Positions 32,900 to 43,762 are shown, counted from the first letter of the stretch. The stretch is 64,000 nt of DNA from Macrocybe gigantea (GCA_011319805.1 SJRY01000328.1:30090-94089), one strand, 5' to 3'. The notes: generated by a model from the letters alone, not told the origin. A program made the numbers and translations.

Positions 32900-33940
32900 T
32901 TCCTTTCTTCTTCTTCTTGCAGTTCTGTGCATAGTGTCCCTTTAAGCCACAGTTGAAACATGTGACATTTGCTGCTCCTTTCGTAGTTCTGGGCAGTTTC
33001 GTGAGAGGTGTCCTGGTTTATTGCAGTTGAAGCAGTTGTTGCTTCGTACTTTGTCGACTTCCATGGCCTGTCCTGCTCCTCGGCTTGGATTTCTGGTCTT
33101 GCGCTGATTGTTTGTGAATTCTCCTCTCATCACATTCCTGTGTTCATCGATATTTCGTCCAATCGCTTGAACTGTTTTGATATATTCATCTCTATCCATT
33201 GGAAGTGTGGAGATCGAGTGTATGGCTTCTGCTGTCCTTCAGTTTAAGCTCTTCTCGAGTAGGAAATGAGGGGCTGTTCCTGTCATTCCTGCTTTCCCTG
33301 CGAGGTCTACGAATTCATCCAGAAATTTGTCAATGGGTCAGTTTCCCTGTCTGATATTGAATAGTTTGCTTCCTGCTTGTGATGGTGACATAACATTGCT
33401 GAATCATGTCTCTATCTCGGTTATGAAGTCAGCCCATGTGCTTTGGTTGGTAGTGGTGTCGATCTTCTTTGATGCCCAGTGGGCTCCAGGTCCGTCGGTC
33501 ATTCTAGACAGGACCACTCCAATCTTCTGTGTATCTGTGAGGTCTCCATGTGTGGTTATGTAAAGTTTCATCTTCCTCCACCAAATATCAAAGGACGTTC
33601 GATCTCCTGTAAAGGATTTCAGGTCAGCGATGATTCCCTTGTGTTCTGTCATCATCCTTTGGGGGGTTTCTTCATCGTTCTCTTGGTCTTGGCTTTCCTG
33701 TTCCTGGATCTGTTGTTCTTGGGTCTGCTGTGCTTGTACTTGGGCTTGCTGTTCTTGGAGCTGTTTCTGTCTTCGCTCCTCTCTCTGTTCTTTCCAGTAG
33801 TCTAGGTCGACTCCTGCGATTTTACAAGCTTGTTCAAAATCGGCCCACTCTGCGGTGGTCGGTCCGTTTGTCTTTGGTAATCCTTTTCGCTCCCTCCACT
33901 GATAGTATTTGTCCCAGTCGCTGTTGCTTACTTTCACCAC
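32900..33940 (-). pseudogene. G1 gag, copy b
   Basis: It begins VKVSNSDWDKYYQWRERKG. The start codon position reads GTG here but ATG in copies at 21465 and 47023, so the start has mutated. A Gln-rich stretch (QEQQAQVQAQQTQEQQIQ), capsid-like DIWWRKMKLYITTHGDLTD, and the zinc knuckle [14 protein letters not shown] (33110-33050) are visible, followed by a second knuckle in another frame near 32960. Stops follow TEIET. Confidence 0.85.
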
Positions 33941-34109
33941 GGTGGTGTGATTCTTTCCTTATGCAGTGCTTCGGCGGATTGGTCCTCTGAAGGGGTTCAG
34001 CGGTTTCGTTCCTGTGTGTCCTTGACTCTGGTGTCGTTCTCGTTGGTTCTGTCATACGCTCTGTGCGTCGTGCCCTCTCTGTATCAGTATGTCTTCCTCC
34101 TGTGTTCAG

Positions 34110-34510
34110 CAATTATAGTTCTCGATCTGTTGTCACCTAAAGTCTCAGGCTTGTGTTCATTCTTCTCTTGTTTTCTTGTGGATAGGTTCGTCCTTTTCTT
34201 CAGCAAGAAGATTCTGGTCTGACCACAGCTCTTCTGGGCTTATCCTGTATTCTCCTTCTAGGAAGAGTTCTGCAATGAGTTGTGCTGCTCCTTCGCTGAG
34301 GATCTCAGTAGGCTTGTCTGTGGTGGTGAAGGCAAACTCTCTCAGAAATGCCTGCTCTTCGTCATCGCTACTTGGTGTAGGCGTGTGCTCTCTCTTTTGT
34401 TTGTTTGGATTGCTAGTGTCTCTGCAGGTGGCGTGGACTGTCTCTGCAAATGGCGTGGACTGCAATGCCTGGTCTACTTCTCTGAGCCAAGTGCTCTCGT
34501 CGCTCATGCT
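34110..34510 (-). CDS. G1 ORF0, upstream of gag, copy b
   Basis: The start MSDESTWLREVDQALQSTPF is shared with copies a and c. Further conserved parts are AFTTTDKPTEILSEGAAQ and RISPEELWSDQNLLAEE. The frame 34507-34157 is open for 116 codons and ends where the other copies continue about 8-15 residues further. It is acidic, rich in Ser/Thr/Glu, with no domain I know. It lies between the primer site and gag, an uncommon place for a separate gene, and could instead be an N-terminal extension of Gag. Confidence 0.55.
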
Positions 34511-34608
34511 AGTGCTCGCTGGATTGGTGACTACTTGTCGTCAAATGTTGATCAAGTCTTTGATAAAGCATGACGTGGTGTGTGTGTGAGTCTGAGCGAG
34601 TCTTGATG

Positions 34609-34740
34609 AGGCTTAATATCTTGTTAGACTAGACGAATCTTGGAAGGCCTCGGGCAGACTAAGTGCAAGAGTGGTCTTGAGATGATGGCAAAAGGAATAT
34701 TAAGCCTAGCACTACTGGTACATCTGGGAGTCCTTATATA
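34609..34740 (-). promoter_or_regulatory. G1 copy b promoter and self-primer pair
   Basis: On the minus strand, TATATAAG begins at 34740, AGGCTTAATAT follows at 34707-34697 (33 bases downstream, near the expected mRNA start), and its 11-nt complement ATATTAAGCCT lies at 34619-34609, two bases past the LTR end. Confidence 0.8.
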
Positions 34741-34941
34741 CATTACAGTACTCGAGCACGGACCATGGGCTGCGCAATGCTGTGGACTGCGGATGAGTAA
34801 GACTGGAAGGAGATGACTCAGGATGACTAGGGAAGTGGGATGACTCGATGGCTGCATGCTGCACAGCATGACGGGGGAGATAAGGGATGTGGAAAAGATA
34901 AGATAAGAAAATGAATGGTCCTTTGGGCGATGTCTGTAATA
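34622..34941 (-). repeat. G1 copy b 5' LTR
   Basis: 320 bp, near-identical to 28098-28417. Together with GTAAT on both sides it marks a single integration event. Confidence 0.93.
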
Positions 34942-35747
34942 GTAATGGGGCATTCCAGAGCATGCATGCTTCTAGAAGGTGCTATGCATCCTATAATAGG
35001 GAGTCTCTTCAGACTGTGAGCTTAGGACAGGACACCCCCTACCAGTTAATCTCGGGCCCAGTCTAACTAACTGGATTAGGCAGAGAACCTGGTTGTTAGT
35101 CAGCATTGGTAGTGTAGACTGGTCCTTGGGCACACTTGGGAGTCCCCAGGCCCAGGAGTAGCTACCACATGATTGTAAAGCACTGCTCAGATGGGAGCCT
35201 GAGACCTCCTTGTGGGGCATGCATAACCGGATTAAGCATGAGTGTAGAACTCCCTGACCTAGGCCTTAGGTCTAGGATGCACACTGGGGCTAGACACTGG
35301 CAAGGCAGAGACCTGAGACACAATAGGAGATCCGCGCCCTCTGGGCATCAGCAAACCATGTGCTCAGGAATGGGAAAAGTAAAGTAGGTGGGGCTTACCA
35401 ATACCCAGTATCCTTGTTCACTTGGCCTCTTGGTAACTCACTCACTGGCTGAAATTCAGACCGTGGCAGACCAGAGCAGTCCCCTGACTCCAGCCCGAGA
35501 GGACTTATCCTCTGCCAGTTTATCTGGATGACTAATCCAGTTTGTGAATCCAAGTTGATTCTGGAGTCTAGACACAGAATTCCACTGGTTAGTCTAGTGC
35601 CCATCCTGCAAAGGAGACGGTGATAAGGGTCCTCCATTTGGAGGGCCCTAAACTTTGTGTATTTATTGTAGGTACCCTTGTGTATTTACAAGCAGACTGC
35701 TACCGAGCACCTCTTTATAAATTGTTGATTTAAAAAAAAAAAAAAAA
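34942..35747 (+). mobile_element. S1 retroposon, tail half (continues 27690-28097)
   Basis: It begins with the duplicated GTAAT, then GGGGCATTCCAGAGCATG matching 4402 onward. The body ends GGAGGGCCCTAAACTTTG (35639-35657), followed by about 75 bases of LINE-A 3' end and an A-run (35732-35747). Confidence 0.88.
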
Positions 35748-36820
35748 TGGGCAGAGGACTCAACTTTCAGATGTTTGATGAACCTGGCGATAGGCTTGAC
35801 ATAGGCCATCATTTCAGCTGCACCCTCCAGAGTAGTCTAAAACTGACCATTAATCCAGATGCAAGCTTTATGCTGCATCTGACACAGTTGCTTCATTAGT
35901 GTGACATTGCACATACTATTGAAGTTCCAGAGTAAACAGCTGTATGTTGTGATGGGATGCATGCATGAGAGGTAGAAAATGCACTTCTCCAAACAGAGTT
36001 GCCCAGCATTTGGAAAGCCCTGGCCATCATCAGTGTCTTCATCATATAAAAGTGGACATGCTCCTTAAAAGACAGGTGTGCATCCAAGAAGAACCCAAGG
36101 TATCTCCAGACATCCTTGGGTTGTAGGAGGATATTGCCTGTGAACGGAGCAAATCCCAAGTCAATAGAAGGACAGGGATCCTTACTATTGTGTGAGAAGT
36201 GCTGAAGTTTAATTTTGTTGTATTCAACTATAAGACCAAAGTCTGTGAATAGGTTATGCACAGACGCATATGCCCTCTGAAACTTCAGAATATTGTCTGG
36301 GATAGACTTGGACTGAGCAATGATCAGTCTATTGTCTACAAATGAGATGATGGTCAGCATATTACTGGTCTTCTGATATATTTTCAGCACTGGTGCCAAA
36401 TAAAGAGTGGACAGTATGGAGGATAGAGCCGATCCTTAGCCGATACCAATATCAGCATCAAACTCAGGTGAGATGGCACTATGCCAGGCATCAGAGGTTT
36501 TATGCCTGATAAGATATGACTCAAAGAATCTTGACACTTGACATGCAAAGCCTCCATGTTGCAGTATCCTCACTAACATATGATGGTTGTGCAAGGGAAA
36601 ATACTGAGTGATATTGAATGCAATGACACTCATTTTAAGACCCTTTAGCCAGCCTTGCCAGATGTAAGGGTCAAGAAGACACCAGCATCCTCTGTAGAGT
36701 TCTGCCAGATGCTGCCAAACTGTTTCAGATCAAAAACAGAAAATTTGGTTGCTTTGTACTGCATATGCTATGCCAGCATTTTCTTGATGAGTTTGCCAAG
36801 GGTGTTCAAAAGCACAATTA

Positions 36821-37235
36821 TGCTATGCAAAACCAATTCTGTGTGCAAGTCACTCTAACTAACTTAAAGAGGAGAGGCGGGAATAAGGATGCTATTATAA
36901 GCCAGCTCGAAGCTGGGTTCTATTAGGTACAATTTAGGTATTTATGTGTTATGACTACAGAGCACGGACCATGACTTATGTTATCCTCATATTATATGAA
37001 ACCCTCAACCCCTGTCTGCATGAGTAAGGATTCGACTGCGTTCTGCATATTATTCTGCAGATGCTGCATAATAACCCTTTGCCCTGACCAATGCTGATGT
37101 CATTGTCATAGGGTTCCTTTGAGTTATTACATTGTATCTTGTTTGTTGCATTGCGGTTTCTGTCACATGTTCATCATGTGGTTCTTGAGTCACGTGCCCA
37201 TCATCAAGATAATGATTAGCCTTGGAATTATAACA
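36821..37235 (-). mobile_element. Solo G2-type LTR with AATTA target duplication
   Basis: 415 bp, TGCTATGC...TATAACA on the plus strand, flanked by AATTA at 36816-36820 and 37236-37240. It carries AGCTTCGAGCT (minus strand, near 36915), the likely intact form of the self-primer segment. Confidence 0.9.
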
Positions 37236-37594
37236 AATTAGGTGAAAGGCCTTTGGGATATCATACACAGGCTTGCTGGGCTTTGGAATAATGACCAACA
37301 GACTCTGCTTAAAGTACGAAGGCTAGTAGCCCAGTTCCAAATATGTATTAGCAATGTTCAGAACAAAACCAGCTAAGGTACACCCCAGTGAATCTCGAGT
37401 TGATCACATGATATGTGACGACTGTGACCACATGACTGCATGACCTGCTAAGCCATTGCTAAGGGTGTACAAAGCGACTCCAATTGCTACGATATGTATG
37501 ATAATTACAAGGGCTTCGTAGAGTAAAGGATATCTACATATGTGTATATTGTAGTGTCGAGAGGTCAATTAGTATTATGTTCTAAGCTAATCAA

Positions 37595-39871
37595 ATTGAG
37601 TAAGAATGTCATCTGGAAGACGACGATGACCGCGGTATTTCTTCGCAGCCCAAACAGCCCGGTCGCCCTTTAATCCCTTCCTGTATGCATCCATGAACCA
37701 TAGAGAGCGATTGGCAAAGCTATTCCCAATCATGAGTCAAGAACTTGCGCTGTTGAATGTGTGGGAAAATGGGATCTCACCGCTGCATCATTATCAATGA
37801 TATCGATGCCAACGCCATCTTGACATTCCGGAACAGATCCTCCTCTTTTGATGATGGTGGGTACAGCCGATATTCTCTTTTTGTGCAGCCCCAACACTGC
37901 TCAATGAAATTGAGTTCACAGTGAAACTTCGGCAGCAACAGCAATCGGAAACCCCGAGCCCGCACTTCTGATTCTAGGATGGATTCAACGGCCATGAAAT
38001 CTGGTTGATTGAAGAGCATTTGATGGCAACAGCAATCGGTTGCATCCCGCAGACAGTCCCTGAACTTCTTCCCACATTGTGCACGTTTCTTGCAGGCATC
38101 CATGAACCCACGCTCCTCCAAGATTTGTGCCATACCCTTGAATTGGCCCGCCCTCTCGTGTCCATCAGGGAAGTAAAATTCTTGCTCTTGACCATCGAAA
38201 CTTCCGTTCTGCATGCGTATCTTTTTCTTCAGGACTTTGCCATCAGGACCATAGATGGGTTTTCCTATCGTATCATCAATCTGGTTGACCTCGACATGAA
38301 AGCTTTTGGATGGCCCTTTTGGCATTTTCATTGCAGAAAGTGTGTCGCCCAGTCATTTACGGTGAGTTGTCGCATTGTCAAAGACCAAAACATGATCCTC
38401 ATCCGGGTAATACTTGCTCAGGATCTCCATTGCTCGTACCGCCTGCACTCGAATCTGCTCACTGTCAAAATATCCGTCACGCCCTTTCCCTGCTCGAAAA
38501 TAAACACGTGCGGTTTCGTTCCCATCGGGTGACGACAACCAACCATAGTCAGCTGAAACGAAATTGGCGACCATAAGTGAGTGACCCTCGCCCTTGGCAT
38601 ACGGTGTTGCATTTGCTGATTCATGGACCCAGCATATCTCCCGTCGATCGTGAGCATAGAACATTGACTCATCGTGGAACCAGATGACAATGCGGCGGAT
38701 GTGAGGTGGGGGGACTTCACCTCCATCTTTGGACGGCCACTTGCGGGTTCTTTCCTCGAACTCCTCGATCGCCGGTAGGAAGACGTTGTTTTGGTATGTC
38801 ACAATGTCTTCATGCTCATGCCCATCCACATATTGACCCCAAGGATTGCGCCTCCATCAGTAACCCATTTTCTTGATCCATCGACGCGCTGTTGTCAAGG
38901 AAATTGACTTCTTGCGATTGAGCCATGCAAGAACATCAGGCTGGGCAATATATGCAACCAGATCCTCAGCACGGACATATTTCCCAATACTTTGCAAGTG
39001 TAAGTGCACCTCCTGGGCAAAATCTTCATCATCGATAGCTGATTGGCCTTCCTTTCCCCTTCTTTCATGCTCTGGGTGGAAATCTCGATCCGCATTCAAA
39101 GCATGCATCCATTCTTGAAGCAGAGATGCGAAGTATGGTCCCTTTCCAAGGAGTTTTGCGGTTGATTGTGATGCTTCGGTCCACTTGTGACCAGTTGGAT
39201 CTGCATGCTGCAGGTCAACGAAGCGGCGCGCAAAGAGTTGCATGGCATGGATGCACTCGCAGGTGAGTCGATCAATGCCTGGGTCTTTGTATCCATACCC
39301 GCAGGCACGCTTTGGCTTGAGAATGCATTCCAAATCTAGAATCACGGCCTTGACCTCCTCAACAGTTGGCAGAAAAATGAAATGGCCTTTTTTTGGTTGC
39401 TTGGGCATTGTAGGAGGTGTGTCCACTCTGGATTCTGCAGTCTCCAAGTCACTTTCCTCATCATCTGACAAGTAAAAGCATGGCCTTGCACCACCGACGT
39501 CTTCATCATCATCTTCCTCCTCCCAGCCACCGTCAGCATCAGGTCCCTCAACCATATTTTCAAGATGGCAATTCATTCCCGCTGTAGCGGCTCGATTGGC
39601 AGTTGGTTCCACGGTTGTCACTGCACCTGGCGTGTCAAGGGGGCATGCTTGATTGATCTGTTCACGCATTATCGTTCTTTCCCCAAGGGGATTGCTTGGT
39701 AAGGCCTGCTTTTGATTGACATGCGAAGCACCTGCGAATGGCTGAATGGTTGTTTAACAAAGGGCAAGACAAGCATGGTATAAAACCCACATTGACGTTC
39801 TCATCGACTCTCTGACGCTTTTTTGCCCTGTCTCCGAGGTTTTTAACATTGTATTTCCACTTCCGAGCCAT
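37595..39871 (-). pseudogene. DDE transposase gene, two nonsense codons, otherwise whole
   Basis: The probable first exon begins MARKWKYNVKNLGDRAKKRQ at 39871, with a likely N-terminal intron I could not place exactly. The main frame 39669-38857 is acidic at first (EEEDDDEDVGG) and ends LTTARRWIKKMGY, a helix-turn-helix-like part. After a TGA it continues with YVDGHEHEDIVTYQNNVFLP, the catalytic IVIWFHDESMFYAHD and DHVLVFDNATTH. After a second TGA (38353-38355) it reads KMPKGPSK and, 150 residues on, LLPKFHCELNFIEQCWG with the catalytic Glu. A 61-bp intron precedes the last exon (FANRSLWFMDAYRKGLKGDR...KKYRGHRRL). This long insert between the second Asp and the Glu is typical of a DDE type I know from basidiomycete genomes. 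Both stops fit CGA to TGA. Confidence 0.9.
37720..37780 (-). other. Spliceosomal intron in the transposase gene, 61 bp
   Basis: On the minus strand the exon ends ATGATGCAGCG, then GTGAGA...GGGAATAG, then CTTTGCCAATCGC. Splicing gives MMQRFANRS, which matches family members as I know them, whereas reading through gives a stop. The size and GT-AG borders are normal for fungi. Confidence 0.85.
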
Positions 39872-40941
39872 TTAAAAGTATGCCGAGAGGGTTTACATGT
39901 TGCAAAAATGGAGCGTGATGCGTTAGGATGTGGACTGGATGAGGAGGGCAGTCGTGTAATCCATTTTTGGAATACCGGCTAAAACTACTAAAAAATTAAT
40001 GTGGCTTTGAGCTCGCCTTGCAAAAGGAATCGAAAACCACAGATTCATTCCAAATGTCAATACCAACAATCCCTAGGTTGCCATTTTGTGATTTCTCCCA
40101 GTTGTAAAGCTATATTAATTTTATACTGGTTTTCGTAATGCTTTTGTCACTTTGTATCATGTGATCAACTCGAGATTCACTGGGGTGTACCTTAAGTGAG
40201 GGAATTTCACCAGCTGCTTGATGTGGCCCCAAGACAGATGGTCTGGCCCTGGAGCAGAAGTGTTGCTACAAGGCTCTAAGGACTCTTGGAGTTCTGCAGC
40301 AGATAACGGGACCCAATCCTGAACCAGATGAGACTCGAGATCATTGAGTTTATCCAAATTTACTGGTCAGTCAGATACAGCATTATAAGATTTGTCAAGC
40401 ACATTCCAGAGTGACTCAATCGAATTACAAGGTTGACCCTGGAAGGAGATTGCCTCATAGGCACAAAGTGGCCTTTGCTTCATCCATGCAGCTAAATCCC
40501 ATGGTCATCATGACTTTTCAGTGACTTCTTTAATTCACTGATTAAAAAAGACATGTTTAACATCCTTAATAGCTTGTCGCCAGATACAGTGGTCCCTTTC
40601 AGACTGGGTCTGTCTGAAGGTATCCAAAGTTTTGGAATAATGCTAGTTCCACTAGCCTTTGCTCTGCTTTGATAGCTTGCACTTCTTAGAATGGAGATCC
40701 CAAGCTTCGTCAACTGATCTAGAGAGGGTTCTGAGAACACTCTCCAGGTCATCGACAGTCTCAATTAGCACAGAGTCCATACTGAGCAAATCACCAGCAA
40801 TGTCAGAGATGAACTCGGGTATACTATCTTTAGGCAGAGTCTGTCATGGGTCAGACAGATCCAGCAGTGGGATATTCATGACAGGGACAGCAGAAAATGA
40901 TCTGAAGTCAACCTGTAAGCATGACTGATGCTTGGAGTCAT

Positions 40942-41689
40942 TTGCAAAAGAATGGGCTTCATGAAGTTGGTGACAGGCAATGAGCTATATGCTCGCTGCT
41001 GTCACATCGCTTGCAGCCACACTCTGATCAATGCATATCAAGCATGGTTCAATTTTGTAGAGAGCGATAAGTGCTCATGTGGATGAGGTCCCGAAGACTC
41101 TATCCATGTTATGACTCTGTGCTGTAACTAGAACAGACCAACTGAATGCCAGTATGATGCCTTTGTGCATTTCTAGTTCATTAAGTACCTAATGTCGAAT
41201 AAGGCAGCAGGTGCCTTTATCCCAGATCTGGGGGGTGGGTAACTGCCCTTTGCAGCAGGGGATCCTCTGGGTTATGGCTCCTTGTGGGGCCTTTGTGCAG
41301 AAGTAACCACATCCAGCCTTCGGGCTGGGGGACTCAGAGCATCAAGTCAGCATGGTGTTTGATGAAAGCGAGCACCGAGCTTCATTGCAATTTACAAATT
41401 CTGTGATGTCTTTTATTATGGGCCCTATCAGATCCTTTATATAGAATTGACCACATCTGGCTCCTAGGAGCTGGGGGACATAGGCCTAGCAGATGAGTGA
41501 GCATGGGCATGAGCCTAAGTGGCACAGGCATGAGCAGGAGACAGCAGGGTTAGTGTGCCCTCCATGTATATCCCCTCAGTCTGCTCTTATCAGACTAGTT
41601 GTATTTATTGTAGATACCCTCGTATATTTACAAGTGGACTGCCATCAAGCACTACTATACAAATTATTGATTTGAAAAAAAAAAAAAAA
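40942..41689 (+). mobile_element. LINE-A copy, 748 bp, perfect 15-bp target duplication
   Basis: It is 5'-truncated at the ORF2 C-terminus (TTGCAAAAGAATGGGCTTCATG) and ends in an A-run (41674-41689). GATGCTTGGAGTCAT flanks both sides (40927-40941, 41690-41704). It lies in opposite orientation to its host LINE-A. Confidence 0.95.
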
Positions 41690-42526
41690 GATGCTTGGAG
41701 TCATGCCTGCTAAACCAACAGGTGTGAATATCAAATCAATAACTGAAGAGCAGAGCGCTGGGTTATGAGAAATAAAGGTTGGCCCATGGTTAGAGGGTTC
41801 TGCCCAGTCCAAACTGAGGTCAAGTACTGCATTACACAGCATCTCACCCTGTGTGTGCTGAGATGTATGAACTCCATCCCAAAGCTTATAGTGACAATTG
41901 AAGTCCCCTCTGAGATAAGTCAGATTAGGGAAATCAGGTCATTCTGCACAATCACATAGAAGGCAGATAGCACTGCCATTGACATCAGAGTAGGCGTTAG
42001 CAAGAAAAAGAGGTTTTTTAGGAGTAGCAAAACTAATGATCATTAGGTTGCAACTGTTAACCAAGTCATGTCTAAGAGATGGATGTAGCCACCATAGTCA
42101 GTTATGAACATAGGCCATCACTCAAGGGGGATCTTCATATGATGATCACTATATAATGCAGGTCCAGTCGGAATGACTGGAACCTCCTATAACCACCTCA
42201 CCTTCAACTGAATATAGAGATGAGGCATGTCTTATCAAGTTCCAAGAAGGCTCTTGGAAGAATAGAATATCATAATCTTCTTCAAGAGTGGAGAGGAGAA
42301 TGTCTATATATATATTTTCTATTTACATTCTGAGAGAAAATACAAAAGGAAGAAATCAATGAGTGCCTGCCTAACCCAGGGATAACAGCTGCAGCTGCTC
42401 TACTGGAGGCATCACTCATGATGTGTCAGCCTCCACATTGTGCTGCAGGGAGGTGTTAAGATATTTGGGACTTGATCACACTTAATCATATACCAGCTGA
42501 TAGTATTGCTTGATTCACTCAGGATC

Positions 42527-43563
42527 TTTTTTTTTTTTTTTTTATTTCCACAATTTTTATAGCGGTGCTCGATGGCAGTCTGCTTGTATATACACAGTGG
42601 TATCTATAATAAAGACGCAAAGTTTAGGGCCCTCCAAGTGGAGGACCCTTATCACCGTCTCCTTTGCAGAATAGGTGCTAGACTAACCAGTGGAATTCCA
42701 TGTCTAGACCTCAGAATCAACTTGGATTCAAAGCCTGGATTAGTCATCCAGATGAACTGGCAGAGGATAAGTCCTCTCAGGCCAGAGTCAGGGGACTGCC
42801 CTGGTCTGCTATAGTTCGAATTTTGGCCAGGGAGTGAGTTATCAGGTATATCAGCTGATAAGCCCCACCTACTTTACTTTTCCCATTCCTGAGCACATAG
42901 TTTGCTGATGCCTAGAGGGCACGGATCCCCAATCATGTCCCAGGTCTCTGCCTTGCCAGTGTCCAGCCCCAGTATGTGTCCTAGACCTAAGGCCTAGGCC
43001 AGGGAGTTCTACACTCATGCTTAACCCGGTTATGCATGCCCTACAAGGAGGTCTCAGGCTCCCATCTGAGCAGTGCTTTACAATCATGTGGTAGCTACTC
43101 CTGGGCCTGGGGACTCCCAAGTGTGCCCAAGAACCAGTCCACACTACCAATGCTGACTAATAACCAGATTCTCTGTCTAATCCAGTTGGTTAGACTGGAC
43201 GTGAGATTAACTGGTGGGGGGTGTCCTGTCCTAAGCTCACAGTTTGAAGAGACTCCCTATTACAGGGTGCATGGCACCTTCTAGAAGCATGCATGCTCTG
43301 GAATGCCCCATTACAGGGTATGCATCATAGGTTGGGTGGTTCTCACCTTTCTCCCCTGCTTACCATGCTCTGTGCTTTCACTCTCTACTTGATCACATGA
43401 TCAATCACATGACCATTTCAGGCACGGCCTATCAGGGGTCATCTGACCTGCCACTTTGGGCTCCCACAATCATCCCTATCATGTGACCAGGTTACCACCC
43501 TAGTTACAGAAGGTCACATGACTGTGGTACTGCCTCAGAGTTGATTACCAACCTGAGTCACCA
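42527..43563 (-). mobile_element. S1 retroposon lacking the tRNA-like head
   Basis: A T-run (42527-42543), LINE-A-type 3' end, the junction AAAGTTTAGGGCCCTCC (near 42617) and the S1 body run up to ACCAACCTGAGTCA at 43561, about 150 bases short of the head. It is the longest continuous S1 body in the window. Confidence 0.88.
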
Positions 43564-43655
43564 CGAAGTTTAGCCCCCCTCCCTTGCGGGAGAGACGGCT
43601 TACCCCAGCTTCAGGCCTGACCCTCCGTTGTACTATGGAGGCAGCCCATTACCTG
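43564..43655 (-). repeat. S2 retroposon fragment, 3' end of the body
   Basis: GAAGTTTAGCCCCCC and the next ~80 bases match 7356-7445. Here the S2 body end is joined to a truncated S1 instead of to LINE-A 3' UTR. Confidence 0.75.
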
Positions 43656-43762
43656 TTTTTGGTTCCAGGTGTCTTAGGCATGGTAGGTGGGGTATGGGCA
43701 GGTGTAGAGAGTAATTTTTATTTATTATTTACATATGATGTTGCAAAACTTTTGCAAGGGTA
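43656..43762 (+). repeat. Orphan T1-type transposon end
   Basis: GTTGCAAAACTTTTGCAAGG preceded by TTTTTATTTATTATTTA matches the T1 right end (16757-16797). The upstream ~60 bases are unassigned. Confidence 0.65.

Larger units (their letters stand above)
28098..34941 (-). mobile_element. G1 copy b, complete Ty3/gypsy chromovirus-type element
   Basis: LTRs at 28098-28417 (3') and 34622-34941 (5') and a GTAAT target duplication (28093-28097, 34942-34946) define the element exactly. The gene order on the minus strand is ORF0, gag, pol, ORF-X. A solo G1 LTR (31397-31716) is inserted in RT. Frames are longer than in the other G1 copies and CpG is better kept, so it is the youngest G1 here. The last base pair of the 5' LTR side reads TGTAATA for TGTAACA. 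Confidence 0.95.
37376..40192 (-). mobile_element. Complete TIR DNA transposon, TA target duplication, DDE transposase with intron
   Basis: Inverted ends of 38 bp are identical (AGGTACACCCCAGTGAATCT... at 37376 and its complement ending at 40192). TA flanks at 37374-37375 and 40193-40194 complete the picture. Removing element and one TA rejoins the LINE-A text CCAGCTAAGTGAGGG exactly. At 2,817 bp it holds one transposase gene on the minus strand. It is fairly rich in CpG and little decayed, so it is one of the more recent insertions. Confidence 0.97.
35748..42440 (-). pseudogene. LINE-A ORF2, endonuclease to RT, decayed
   Basis: The start near 42421 reads MSDASSRAAAAVIPGLGRHS, then a frameshift and DILFFQEPSWNLIRHASSLY. 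The endonuclease (42340-41710) shows QEP, RGDFNCHYKLWDGVH and SSVIDLIFTPVGLAG, the usual active-site blocks of LINE AP-type endonucleases. A linker follows (41689 side to 40350), then APGPDHLSWGHIKQLVKFPH (about 40260-40200), then after the transposon VIIPKPSKPVYDIPKAFHL. Past the solo LTR come IAFNITQYFPLHNHH and the catalytic strand SFVDNRLIIAQSK (VDD changed to VDN). It ends in the RT thumb near 35890. It is inactive through many stops. Confidence 0.85.
35748..42526 (-). mobile_element. LINE-A copy with most of ORF2, three times interrupted
   Basis: From 42526 leftward it holds the ORF2 start, endonuclease, linker, RT and RT C-terminus, ending at 35748. It is interrupted by a LINE-A insertion (40942-41689), a TIR transposon (37376-40192) and a solo G2 LTR (36821-37235), each with target duplications. 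It is the best evidence for LINE-A ORF2 architecture in the window. Confidence 0.9.
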
